From JAICIG01 sp035532215 (GTDB lineage: Bacteria > Planctomycetota > Planctomycetia > Pirellulales > JAICIG01): 36,132 bases of DNA. The notes below the pieces were generated by a model. That model worked only from the letters and a program-made list of their open reading frames with translations, ran no database searches and was not told the DNA's origin. Made by a program: the position numbers and the translations under genes. The stretch lies in the NCBI GenBank assembly GCA_035532215.1, contig DATKRK010000078.1, positions 1 through 36,132 of the forward strand. Direction: 5' to 3'. This document shows positions 23,150 through 30,466 of the stretch, in pieces (positions within the stretch are counted from its first letter, which is position 1; each line of letters starts with the position of its first letter).

Positions 23150-24610
23150 TTATCGGAAATCATGCTGGAGTACGTCTGTTCCGCGGCGGCACAATTCTCT
23201 GCCATACTCAACCCATTCGCCCTGTCCCCAGTAGCGGAAGCAACTGGTCTGCGAAGCGAGCAGGTGAAACAACGCGTTGCGGTAGGGCTGGCTGGACTTG
23301 TCGACATGGCGATGATCAAGCGTTTGATGGAACAGGGCGCTGAGCTTGTTCATGGGGTCGAGCAGGCTTTCGTAGCCGTGGACCCAGTTGATGTTGTTGG
23401 TCCACGATCCGCCGTGCATCGAGAAGCCTGATTGCTCGCGCTTGATGTCTTCGATCGCCTTGTCCGCCGCCCCCGGCTCCCAGTGGGCGATCCGCGACAA
23501 CACGTAACGTTGGCGTATCGGCTGGATCACCGGCAGACTGTCTTCGCGCACGCCGGCCTGATCGATCATTTCCAGGTACTCGGTGACGTTGACGCCCACG
23601 GCTCCTTCGGCGCCGTAGCGTGCGACGGTTTGTCGATAACAGTTGGGGAACTCGTGCATCATCACGCCGCCGTTCTCGCCGTCGGCGATCTGCGTGACGA
23701 GCGGCGGGATCGAGACGCCGCCCATTTGACGGCGCTGCTGCCCCAGGGCCTCGTAGAACGGCTGCATCTGAGCCACGAGTTTGGTGTCGGAGCCTTGCGT
23801 CTTCACGATGCCGATCATCGAGAGCTCTTGCCCGCAGGAATTCTTGGAGACCAGGCGATGAGGCAAGTGCTTGTCTCGCGGCGGTCCTCCCTGGGGAGTT
23901 TCGATCGTGTGCTCCTGCACCAGCACCCAACGGTAGCCGCACTCCTTGAGCGCCTTGATAAACTCGTAGGCCACGTCGGGATGGTTCGGCAGGTGCATCT
24001 CAGGGGGCGAAAACCCGCGGACTCGACTCAACGCCTCCCACCCGTAAATGGCAGCGAAGTTCTGCTGCCAGGCCTGCATGTGCAGTTTGTAGTCGGGAAC
24101 CGGCGTCGAGGGCGCCACGGCGTGCCCCCACATCGTGCCGAGCCACTCGACGTACTTCCGCAAGTGCGGATCGCAGGTAATTCCGCGGAGGCGATCCAGA
24201 ACATCGCGTCGGCCCATCTGACACAACCCGAACAATAATTCGCCCGAGTAGTCGAGCATTACCCGCGGATTGTGTCCTTGGCGCACGAGGTCGGGCACGA
24301 TGTCTCCCATGCGGGCGTAACACTCGGCGAACACCTGAGCGTTGTGCGTCGCTTCGCCGGAACTGCTGCGAAACATTCGCTCAAGGTTGCTGATGGTATC
24401 GGCCGTGCGCAGCTCGCTTCCGCCGACAGGGATCAACGGCTGATGCATGTGCAGCGCGATGGCGAACGTTGCGCGTAAGCGGTCCAAACGCAAGTTCGTA
24501 TCGTGCAAGAAGACCGGCTCGCGGCGGGCCATCGCCGCTTCGACCTGCGGCTCCGCGCCGCAGAAATTCGGCAACCCGTCGACCATGTCGGGAATATCTG
24601 CTGAGTTCAT
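23150..24610 (-). CDS. GH57 family glycoside hydrolase-like protein
   Basis: From ATG 24610 (MNSADIPDMVDGLPNF) the product is 486 residues. Family GH57 features: IALHMHQPLIPVGG near the N-terminus (the HxHQP motif), VMLDYSGELLFGL, a candidate nucleophile-region motif FSPPEMHLP, and IADGENGGVMMHEFPNC where the catalytic Asp region of GH57 would be. GH57 enzymes act on alpha-glucans (amylases, 4-alpha-glucanotransferases, branching enzymes); the exact reaction here is not clear. The gene lies 80 nt downstream of the branching-enzyme gene and 21 nt upstream of glgX. No signal peptide; cytoplasmic. An upstream in-frame extension overlaps the preceding gene and is not used. Confidence 0.85.
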   Translation of the reverse strand: MNSADIPDMVDGLPNFCGAEPQVEAAMARREPVFLHDTNLRLDRLRATFAIALHMHQPLIPVGGSELRTADTISNLERMFRSSSGEATHNAQVFAECYARMGDIVPDLVRQGHNPRVMLDYSGELLFGLCQMGRRDVLDRLRGITCDPHLRKYVEWLGTMWGHAVAPSTPVPDYKLHMQAWQQNFAAIYGWEALSRVRGFSPPEMHLPNHPDVAYEFIKALKECGYRWVLVQEHTIETPQGGPPRDKHLPHRLVSKNSCGQELSMIGIVKTQGSDTKLVAQMQPFYEALGQQRRQMGGVSIPPLVTQIADGENGGVMMHEFPNCYRQTVARYGAEGAVGVNVTEYLEMIDQAGVREDSLPVIQPIRQRYVLSRIAHWEPGAADKAIEDIKREQSGFSMHGGSWTNNINWVHGYESLLDPMNKLSALFHQTLDHRHVDKSSQPYRNALFHLLASQTSCFRYWGQGEWVEYGRELCRRGTDVLQHDFR

Positions 24611-24690
24611 GGCGAGACCTGAATTCGATGAGAAGACAAAGCCAAAGCGCCACGGGGCGCCGCCCGTCGCGAAGCCAGGCGTCGGATCAG

Positions 24691-26277
24691 TCAGGCGCCG
24701 GCGAAATATCGGTATTCGAGTTGAGGGAACACGGCGTCCATCGCCTCGAGCGCTTCCAACCGGCCCGGGTCGATGGTTTGCCGATCGAAGCCGTCGAGCA
24801 GTTCGTGAAAACGGTTCAAATGGTCGTTGACGCGACGGCGCGCATATTGGGCCGTGTTGCCGTTGGTGATCATGAACGGCCAGTCCGAGGCTTGCGCCAA
24901 CATCAGTTCGCGTCCCGCCTGGCGAAGAACCCGATCTTCGTAGCTTCCTGGGGGCCAAGCGGAATTCAGGGTCACGATTTCGCGCAGTCGGACGGCGCCC
25001 TCGTGCAACGGTCGCCAGAGCCATTCAGTGGACGGATTCACCCACTGTTCGTTGTAGCCGTTGCGTCCCCAGGTGCTGGCTGCCGGGACGGCCTTTTGGT
25101 GAACCGGGTGCCGCGCCAAATACTCGCCCGGAGTGCCCAGCGACATGCCGCCTCCTTCGCAGGCCGCGCGCAGCACGTGGTAAATCCACTGCGGTCCTTC
25201 GAACCACCAATGCCCAAACAACTCCGCGTCATACGGCGAGACGATCACCGACGGCATCGGCAGGCGTCCGCTGCGATGGACCTGCGCGCGGCAACGGTCC
25301 ACAAAGTCCCGAGCGTGTCGGTAGGCTGTTTCTGCGGCCCAGTCGGGGTTGTAGAGGTGCTTGTCGTTGGTCTTGCCGGTGATGCGGTGATATTTGATGC
25401 CGGTCGCGGTGCGGACGCCCTCGGCATAACGATACGGCGATAAGTAGTGGTCGTCGAGTTCATAGCCGATGTCGCGGTAATATTCGCGATAATTGTAGTC
25501 GGCCGGATAGCCAACGCTCGTGCTCCAGACCAGCTTCGAAGTCATCGGATGCCGGCCAAAGGCCGCGACGCCCGAGGGGCAATAGACGGGGGCCGCGACT
25601 CCAAACGCCGGCCGAGGCTCGGCGTGCTCGATCGCGTGTCCATCGACGACGAAGTAACGGATTCCCGCCTCGGCCAGCAACTGGTCGAGACCGGGCGCGT
25701 AAGCGCATTCGGGGAGCCACATCCCCGCCGGCTTGCGGCCGAAAATCCGCCGGTGCTCGTCGATCGCGGCGAACACCTGGGCGCGAACGGCGGCCGGCTC
25801 GGCGTTGAGCAGCGGCAGGAAGCCATGCGTTCCGGCACAAGTGATCAACTCAAGGTTGCCGGCTTCCGCGTATTCGCGAATCGCCGACACAAGCCGCGTC
25901 TCACAGCGTTCGACAAACGTCTCGAGCGCCTCCTCGAATAGCCGCTTGTACATCTGCGAAAGGAAATTGACATCGCCCCAATTTCGCGTGCGGTGGCACT
26001 CGCGGTCGGCTAACTCGATCAACTGCTCGATGTGCCGCTGACACCGCTGCCGCAACAACGGATCTTCCATCATATTTGCCAAGGTCGGGGACACCGACAG
26101 CGTCAGCTTGAACGGGATGGATTCGTCCCGCAGCCGATCGAAGAACTTGATCAGCGGAATATAGGTCTCGGCGACCGCTTCGAAAAACCAGCGCTCTTCG
26201 AGAAAGCGATCGAACTCCGCGTGCCGGACGTACGGAAGGTGAGCATGAAGGATCAGCAACAGGTATCCATGGGGCAT
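24691..26277 (-). CDS. GH57 1,4-alpha-glucan branching enzyme with DUF1957
   Basis: 528 residues starting MPHGYLLLILHAHLPYVRH, the first conserved GH57 motif. The nucleophile is Glu190 in GMWLPECAY and the second catalytic residue Asp350 in SPYDAELFGHWW, positions that match characterised GH57 branching enzymes closely. The C-terminal DUF1957-type helical domain has NPSTEWLWRPLHEG and ASDWPFMITNGNTAQYA. It forms alpha-1,6 branches in glycogen. It is the first intact gene of the operon, 63 nt after the broken pyrophosphorylase gene, and is followed by the second GH57 and glgX. Length is normal (about 520-530). Confidence 0.93.
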   Translation of the reverse strand: MPHGYLLLILHAHLPYVRHAEFDRFLEERWFFEAVAETYIPLIKFFDRLRDESIPFKLTLSVSPTLANMMEDPLLRQRCQRHIEQLIELADRECHRTRNWGDVNFLSQMYKRLFEEALETFVERCETRLVSAIREYAEAGNLELITCAGTHGFLPLLNAEPAAVRAQVFAAIDEHRRIFGRKPAGMWLPECAYAPGLDQLLAEAGIRYFVVDGHAIEHAEPRPAFGVAAPVYCPSGVAAFGRHPMTSKLVWSTSVGYPADYNYREYYRDIGYELDDHYLSPYRYAEGVRTATGIKYHRITGKTNDKHLYNPDWAAETAYRHARDFVDRCRAQVHRSGRLPMPSVIVSPYDAELFGHWWFEGPQWIYHVLRAACEGGGMSLGTPGEYLARHPVHQKAVPAASTWGRNGYNEQWVNPSTEWLWRPLHEGAVRLREIVTLNSAWPPGSYEDRVLRQAGRELMLAQASDWPFMITNGNTAQYARRRVNDHLNRFHELLDGFDRQTIDPGRLEALEAMDAVFPQLEYRYFAGA

Positions 26278-26340
26278 GGTCTGATTCTCGGCTTCAAGGC
26301 ATTTGGTTTGTTTGCGATGCGTCCTTGGTCCGGCGAGCCG

Positions 26341-26950
26341 CTAGGGAGATTCGAGTAAGAATGGCCGGGCGAGGGGCCCGGCCGGCAGGTCGCGCAATTC
26401 GCTGGCGTTCAATGCCGCCAACGGGCTGATCTCGATCGGCACGGCGGCCGAGCCGTCTGCGCGGCGGGGAATCTGCACGCCCGCCCGTTCCAGCCAAGCG
26501 GCGTACAAGTCCGTCATGGCCTGGCGAACCGTGGCGGGTGAATTCGAGCCCGTAGCGTTCTTGAGCGGTTCGAACTCCTCGCGACGATCCCAAACGCGTT
26601 CCCTGCCCTCCGGCAACCAGGATCACCGCCACGCGGCCGGCGCGAAGCGCGCCTTCGCCGCGGCGCCGAGCGCGTTCGGCCGCCGGCGAGCCGTCGATCG
26701 TGTCGGCTGCCGGAATGTAAGGCAGCCTGCGGATCGCCCGGGCGCGCGACCAGATCTCGGGCTGAACCGCTTCATCGTGAAACAATCGCTTCAAGTGGTC
26801 GAAGTCGAACTGCTCCAACTGAGTCAAGAGATCATCGCGCTGCTCAGCCGTCAACTCGTCCCACCAATCCAGCAAATGAGCTTGTCCGGCCCGCGCCAAG
26901 CGCGCGGTCCAAGCGGCCTTGACGTTCTCGCACGAGGTTAGGGCTGGCAT
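26341..26950 (-). pseudogene. UDP-sugar pyrophosphorylase collapsed by internal deletion
   Basis: ATG 26950, 3 nt after the stop of the GT4 remnant, starts an N-terminal helical region (WDELTAEQRDDLLTQLEQFD) leading to the nucleotide-binding motif VAVILVAGGQGTRLG. Immediately after that, near 26605, the sequence jumps to the C-terminal end of the family in another frame: DRREEFEPLKNATGSNSPAT, then a tail ending at 26341. About 110 N-terminal and 85 C-terminal residues remain of a family usually near 470, so roughly 0.8 kb is missing and the joint is out of frame. UDPGP enzymes make UDP-GlcNAc or UDP-glucose. Loss would cut sugar-nucleotide supply from this locus unless another copy exists. 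Confidence 0.8.
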
Positions 26951-26953
26951 GAC

Positions 26954-27350
26954 TCACGCCTCCGTCAACTTGATTCCGGCCCGCCGCGAAGATTGCACGC
27001 GCATGATATCTTCGATCTGCAGCGCCAAAGCGTTCCAATTGCAGCGTTCTTCGAGCTTCTCGCGACCGCGAGCGGCCAACTGTCGACCGAAGTCGGGCTC
27101 GTCCAACAAGCGGTTGATGCCCGCGGACAATTCGTTCTCCGTCGGATCAACCAGCAGGCTGTCGGATTCGTGCACGAGGAGCGGGGCTGCCGATGGATGC
27201 GTGGCAATGACGGGGCGTTCGGCGGCCCAACCGGCCAGCACGGGCCACCAAGGCGTCGAGTCGCGGCTGGGAAGGCTGCATTCGAAGCCATCCAATCATG
27301 CGCATGCACCAAATCGAAGCGGCCGACGAAATCCTCCACGTCGATGTTCG
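26954..27350 (-). pseudogene. GT4 glycosyltransferase (glycogen-synthase-like) collapsed by deletion
   Basis: Near 27350-27290 the minus strand reads DVEDFVGRFDLVHAHDWMAS, the conserved N-terminal motif of GT4 enzymes such as glycogen synthase-like proteins. Close to 27285 it switches frame to the C-terminal end: AGWAAERPVIATHPSAAPLL, then LLVDPTENELSAGINRLLDE, ending at TGA 26954. Most of the protein, including the C-terminal nucleotide-sugar site, is missing (family size about 400-450 residues). The order GT4, pyrophosphorylase, branching enzyme, GH57, glgX makes an alpha-glucan synthase the likely original function. Both upstream genes carry the same kind of lesion. Confidence 0.72.
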
Positions 27351-27570
27351 CGAGAAAGAGCTGATTGCCGTCGGTATCGGTATGGCAGTGCGATGCGAGA
27401 ACTGCATCTACGCCCATGTGCGATCCGCGATCAGGGCCGGGGCAACACGGGAGCAAATTCTTGAGGCTGCAGGAGTGGCGGTTGCGATAACAGGCGGGGC
27501 CTCTTACACCTACTTGCCGCGGATCCACGAGGCGCTGGAGGCGCTCGCCGCCCGAGGGGAATTGACCTAG
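27298..27570 (+). CDS. Carboxymuconolactone decarboxylase/AhpD-like domain, 5' truncated
   Basis: From about 27350 the plus strand codes ELIAVGIGMAVRCENCIYAH, then RAGATREQILEAAGVAVAIT and the end of an AhpD-like domain. The CENC...H motif is the redox CxxC and histidine of AhpD-like proteins, which act in peroxide detoxification or as gamma-carboxymuconolactone decarboxylases. The normal first 20-25 residues are absent: upstream, the strand is antisense to the GT4 motif, so the 5' end was replaced by the GT4 remnant. ATG 27298 gives 90 residues with a foreign first 17; ATG 27388 would be much shorter. Functional status is uncertain; it is probably a recombination product. Confidence 0.6.
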   Translation: MRMHQIEAADEILHVDVREKELIAVGIGMAVRCENCIYAHVRSAIRAGATREQILEAAGVAVAITGGASYTYLPRIHEALEALAARGELT

Positions 27571-27851
27571 GCGCAGCAACGCCCTTTCGCCCCGTTAGGC
27601 GCCAAGCCCCTGCCTCGCTCGCAAATCAATAGCCGATGAATGAACCGCACTCGGAAAAGGTCCAACAGTTGCAAAGGTTCGGTGTCGACCGCAAGTAACG
27701 CCTTATTGCCAAAATCGCAGTCGGTTGCGGCGAAAATCGACGCGGCCGGGCGCTTGCATCCCGCCGATCCTCACCCCAGTAGGAACCCTTTTGTTTTCAT
27801 CGGGCGGTAAAGGAGCCGAGTATGATTCTTGCGTCGGTTTAAGCTGTTTTT
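27571..27851. other. Intergenic stretch, nothing recognised
   Basis: Between the plus-strand AhpD-like fragment and the stop of the minus-strand BON gene there is no supported gene, no obvious terminator and no repeat shared with other parts of the window. Open frames here are short and lack start signals. Confidence 0.5.
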
Positions 27852-28187
27852 TCAGGCCGGTTTTCGAATACCGACTTGCCCTCCAAGCCAACGACTTGGC
27901 AGCACCACAAGTCTGTCGCTGACGTTGAGCACGCCGGCCACGCTGCGGCAGCATTCGCACAACCGCCGTTTTGCGGAAAAAGACGAGATGATGCCGCCAA
28001 GCACAACGTTGCGCTTGCTGACGTAGAGGGTCACGAGTTCCAAGCCTACGATGCCCCGAAATGAAAGGTACCTCAGCACTCGCTGCTCGATTTTGCGGTC
28101 AATGTCATTTTGTCGTGCCACGTCTGGGCGCTCACGTTGAAGCTTCGGCATCCGTGATCGGCTGCGGTCATCAGTGACCATCGTCAT
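27852..28187 (-). CDS. BON-domain-like small protein
   Basis: 111 residues. The region from DIDRKIEQRVLRYLSFRGIV through LVTLYVSKRNVVLGGIISSF to CCRSVAGVLNVSDRLVV follows the BON pattern: a helix, a beta hairpin giving 'v.v..g.V.L.G.v.s', a helix, and GV..V.D.l.V. BON domains bind phospholipid surfaces and occur in osmotic-stress and secretin-associated proteins; many planctomycetes carry small single-BON proteins. No signal peptide is evident from ATG 28187. No operon partner. The C-terminal extension (LPSRWLGGQVGIRKPA) is unusual. Codon usage is less GC-rich than that of the flanking operons. Confidence 0.65.
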   Translation of the reverse strand: MTMVTDDRSRSRMPKLQRERPDVARQNDIDRKIEQRVLRYLSFRGIVGLELVTLYVSKRNVVLGGIISSFSAKRRLCECCRSVAGVLNVSDRLVVLPSRWLGGQVGIRKPA

Positions 28188-28901
28188 TTACCATCGTTGT
28201 TGAACTAGTGGGTTTCCACTTAAACGATTCACGTAGAAGATTCCCCTGCACGGCGGGATATTCTCCTGGTTTCGCAAATCTCGTTCCATCGCTGAAACGC
28301 CTAGGAATACGGGGATTTGCCCTAGTCTTCATTTGGCAACGTGCTCAATCGCGCGTGGAGGGCAGTTCGTCAGGCAGCGCGGCGATGGTGGTAATTCAAC
28401 AGCCCGCCTAGCCGCTCGCGGCAAACAATCGCGCCTTTGGCGACCGCCGTGGGCGGCGCTTCCTCGCCGAAGCGGCGCAGACGGGTGTTGCCGACCGTGA
28501 GGACCGTCGCCCGAGGCGGGATTTTTCGGCGCCCGGCGTGGATCTTCGATCGCGCGAACTGTGCGGTTGGCTTGCACCCCGGGCCAGAGGCCGAAAGCCC
28601 CGTCCCGCAGCGCGACGACAATACATATACAAGCGCGCCGTCGGCCATGCCTTTGGCCGCGACCACGGCCCCTCGCCAGCCGCCAACCCGCCAGCGGCGG
28701 CGAGATATCCTCCCAAAAGCCGCCCCGGCTGCTAACTCCGCAGTCTCAGGTTGCTGCCTTAGCAAGTTGACGGGCCGTTGCTTTTTTTGTGCTATTTTTC
28801 TTGCAAATGGGTTGATTTAAGGCCCGCGGTGGGCAAGAATTGCTCCAGCTTGCCCAAAGCACGGAGTCGTCTTAGTTATAAAAGTCGACAGGCTCAGCCG
28901 C
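28188..28901. other. AT-richer intergenic region upstream of the cysteine-rich gene
   Basis: Apart from the possible transposase tail (28370-28765) no gene is visible. A T-rich run near 28782-28799 (CTTTTTTTGTGCTATTTTTC) follows TTGACG at 28767, but the spacing (20 nt) is too wide for a confident promoter. Confidence 0.4.
28370..28765 (-). pseudogene. Possible transposase/integrase tail
   Basis: The minus-strand frame ends in AIVCRERLGGLLNYHHRRAA followed by TGA. This resembles the C-terminal end of DDE-type transposases as I remember them from planctomycete genomes; the match is by memory only. The rest of the frame is Arg/Ala-rich with no catalytic motif, and no inverted repeats were found around it. 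If real, it is a remnant. Confidence 0.22.
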
Positions 28902-28929
28902 TTGACAACGCAACCGGCAATGCTAACTT
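28902..28929 (+). promoter_or_regulatory. Sigma70-type promoter for the cysteine-rich protein
   Basis: TTGACA (28902-28907), 16-nt spacer, then TGC-TAACTT with the -10 at 28924-28929 and an extended TG. The -35 is a perfect match to consensus. Transcription would start near 28936 and leave a leader of about 200 nt before ATG 29137. Housekeeping-type promoter motifs are otherwise scarce in this GC-rich window. Confidence 0.6.
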
Positions 28930-29043
28930 AGTCAACCTAACCTGTGCATCTGTGTCCAAACGCGTAACCGTAAAAGGCTACTGACAGGGCAGCCGCGGCG
29001 CAACTGGGTGCAAAGCACTTGACCGAAGGTTCCTCCCTTTGGA

Positions 29044-29085
29044 CGGCCGTCACGAGGGGGGAAAAGGTTCGGAACGTGACGGCCG
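29044..29085 (+). promoter_or_regulatory. Leader stem-loop upstream of the cysteine-rich gene
   Basis: CGGCCGTCACG (29044-29054) pairs perfectly with CGTGACGGCCG (29075-29085), an 11-bp stem closing a 20-nt purine-rich loop (AGGGGGGAAAAGG...). It lies about 50 nt before the start codon and has no U-tract, so it is not a terminator. It may stabilise the mRNA or bind a regulator; no known riboswitch family was recognised. Confidence 0.5.
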
Positions 29086-29136
29086 CTGGTTTCAGTCTTT
29101 TACGGTACGGTACCTGTTTTGTTGGAGGAATTTAGG

Positions 29137-29541
29137 ATGAATCGTGCATTGTTGTTTGGCATCGCGATCTTTTTCGCGGTCGTCGGCATCGCCCTGATGG
29201 GCGGTGAGAACAAGGTCATGGCCGGTCACGGCTGCAATGGCTGCGCCTGCGCGGGCTGCGCCGGCTGCGATTGCGGCGGCGGCGCCCCGGCCTGCTGCGG
29301 CCAGGTCAACGATTGCTGCGGCTGCCGCGGCCGTCGTCACCACCGTCACCACCGCCGTAACCGCTGCTGCGGCAACCCCTGCTGCGGCCCGGTCGAATGC
29401 TGCGGTGCGGCTCCGGCTTGCTGCGGTTGCGGCGGCGCCGCCCCGGCTGAAGTAACCCCCCCGGCCCCGGAAGCCCCCGCGGCTCCGGCGGCCAGCCTGA
29501 AGCGCGGCTTCGGCTTCCGTACGGTCAGCTTCCGCAACTAA
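29137..29541 (+). CDS. Secreted cysteine-rich small protein
   Basis: ATG 29137 has GGAGG at 29124-29128 (8-nt spacing), much better than the upstream ATG 29119. The 134-residue product begins with a signal or anchor segment (MNRALLFGIAIFFAVVGIAL), then a 70-residue region with about 20 cysteines, mostly CC and CxC pairs separated by Gly/Ala, plus a basic cluster with four histidines (GRRHHRHHRR). The C-terminal third is Pro/Ala/Glu-rich and ends GFGFRTVSFRN. Metal binding or extracellular disulfide cross-linking is a reasonable inference; no family was recognised. Strong promoter, strong ribosome site, structured leader and two downstream hairpins indicate a highly expressed single-gene unit. 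Confidence 0.8.
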   Translation: MNRALLFGIAIFFAVVGIALMGGENKVMAGHGCNGCACAGCAGCDCGGGAPACCGQVNDCCGCRGRRHHRHHRRNRCCGNPCCGPVECCGAAPACCGCGGAAPAEVTPPAPEAPAAPAASLKRGFGFRTVSFRN

Positions 29542-29575
29542 CCTTCGCGGCCGGCTCGCCGGCCGCAAGCGAAGG
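29542..29575 (+). terminator. Hairpin directly after the cysteine-rich gene
   Basis: CCTTCGC pairs with GCGAAGG and encloses GGCCGGC/GCCGGCC, a strong two-part stem starting one base after the stop codon. No U-tract follows, so it may protect the mRNA 3' end or act together with the terminator at 29631. Confidence 0.5.
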
Positions 29576-29630
29576 ATTGACGGCGCCGCGCAAGCCCTGT
29601 TGACGCGGCGTCAGCGAAGTGCAATTTCAA

Positions 29631-29666
29631 GCCGGATCTTCCCTGCGGAAGATCCGGCTTTTTTTC
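29631..29666 (+). terminator. Rho-independent terminator
   Basis: A perfect 12-bp stem, GCCGGATCTTCC / GGAAGATCCGGC, with loop CTGC, followed by seven T (29659-29665). It is about 90 nt after the cysteine-rich gene's stop and separates it from the downstream membrane operon. Confidence 0.92.
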
Positions 29667-29764
29667 GTCTTCCTCGGCGCAATCTGGGAGTTAAGCTATT
29701 ACACTCCGCCGAGGCGACTCGTCTCTGCGGTTGCTTCCCGCGAGACACGCCTGCCACTGCGACC

Positions 29765-30466
29765 ATGACCTCCTCCCACCCCTCGCCGCAAAGTGTCGCC
29801 GAATCGAAAGGCGTGCCAGGGGAGATCGTGCGCACGGCGATTAGCTTTCTCTTGTTCTTGCACTTTTTCGCCTTGGCCGTGGCGATTTTTTCGAACTGGA
29901 GCCCTTCGACGCTGGCCTCGCGGTTGCGCAAAGTGCCCGGCGTGCGAGGGTATCTGCAATTCTTCGACATGGATCAGGCTTATATCGGGCTCTACAACCT
30001 GCACGACGGCATGTCGGAAGATACCGACTCGACGGTCGAACTCGATTTGAAACTCGCCAGCGGCGAAATGCGAACCTTCACCTTGCCCGAGCCTGGGCTC
30101 CGCCCGCACCAGCGATTTCGGCACTTTTCCCGTTTGGCCGAAGTCGCGGCCGACTTGGCGTCGAACCAGGACTTGCAGAGCGTCGTGCCGCAGGCCATCG
30201 CCAAGCATTATATTGCCCGACTTGAGGCCGCAGGGCAGGAACTTGGCGGCGGCACGGTCGGCGAGATTCGCGTCGGGAATTGGCTGCTGCAATCGATGGA
30301 AGCCATGCAGTCGAGCCGTGCGGACGAACGCGATCCCCACAGCGCCGTCTACTATCGCAAGCTGTACGAAGCTCGCGTGCTGCGCGTCGGCGGCAAGGTG
30401 CAACTATTGAAAGTCGAAGAGGCTCGCGACGTGGCTCCCGCCGCCAGCAGCGCAGGTGCGAAATGA
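29765..30466 (+). CDS. Membrane-anchored protein of unknown function, partner of HTTM protein
   Basis: From ATG 29765 (MTSSHPSPQSVAESK) the product is 233 residues with one clear transmembrane segment (TAISFLLFLHFFALAVAIFS) near residues 25-50. A soluble domain follows, starting at YLQFFDMDQAYIGLYNLHDG and containing FTLPEPGLRPHQRFRHFSRL. Upstream in-frame codons run back through the terminator and are not used. It overlaps the next gene by 4 nt (ATGA), so the two products are probably made in equal amounts and may form a complex. I do not recognise a named family. In my recollection similar small proteins accompany HTTM genes in planctomycetes, but this is not verified. Confidence 0.72.
   Translation: MTSSHPSPQSVAESKGVPGEIVRTAISFLLFLHFFALAVAIFSNWSPSTLASRLRKVPGVRGYLQFFDMDQAYIGLYNLHDGMSEDTDSTVELDLKLASGEMRTFTLPEPGLRPHQRFRHFSRLAEVAADLASNQDLQSVVPQAIAKHYIARLEAAGQELGGGTVGEIRVGNWLLQSMEAMQSSRADERDPHSAVYYRKLYEARVLRVGGKVQLLKVEEARDVAPAASSAGAK

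Noticed and set aside
28767..28798. A promoter with TTGACG and TATTTT upstream of the cysteine-rich gene
   Set aside because: The spacer is about 20 nt, too long; the TTGACA/TAACTT pair at 28902-28929 is a better candidate.
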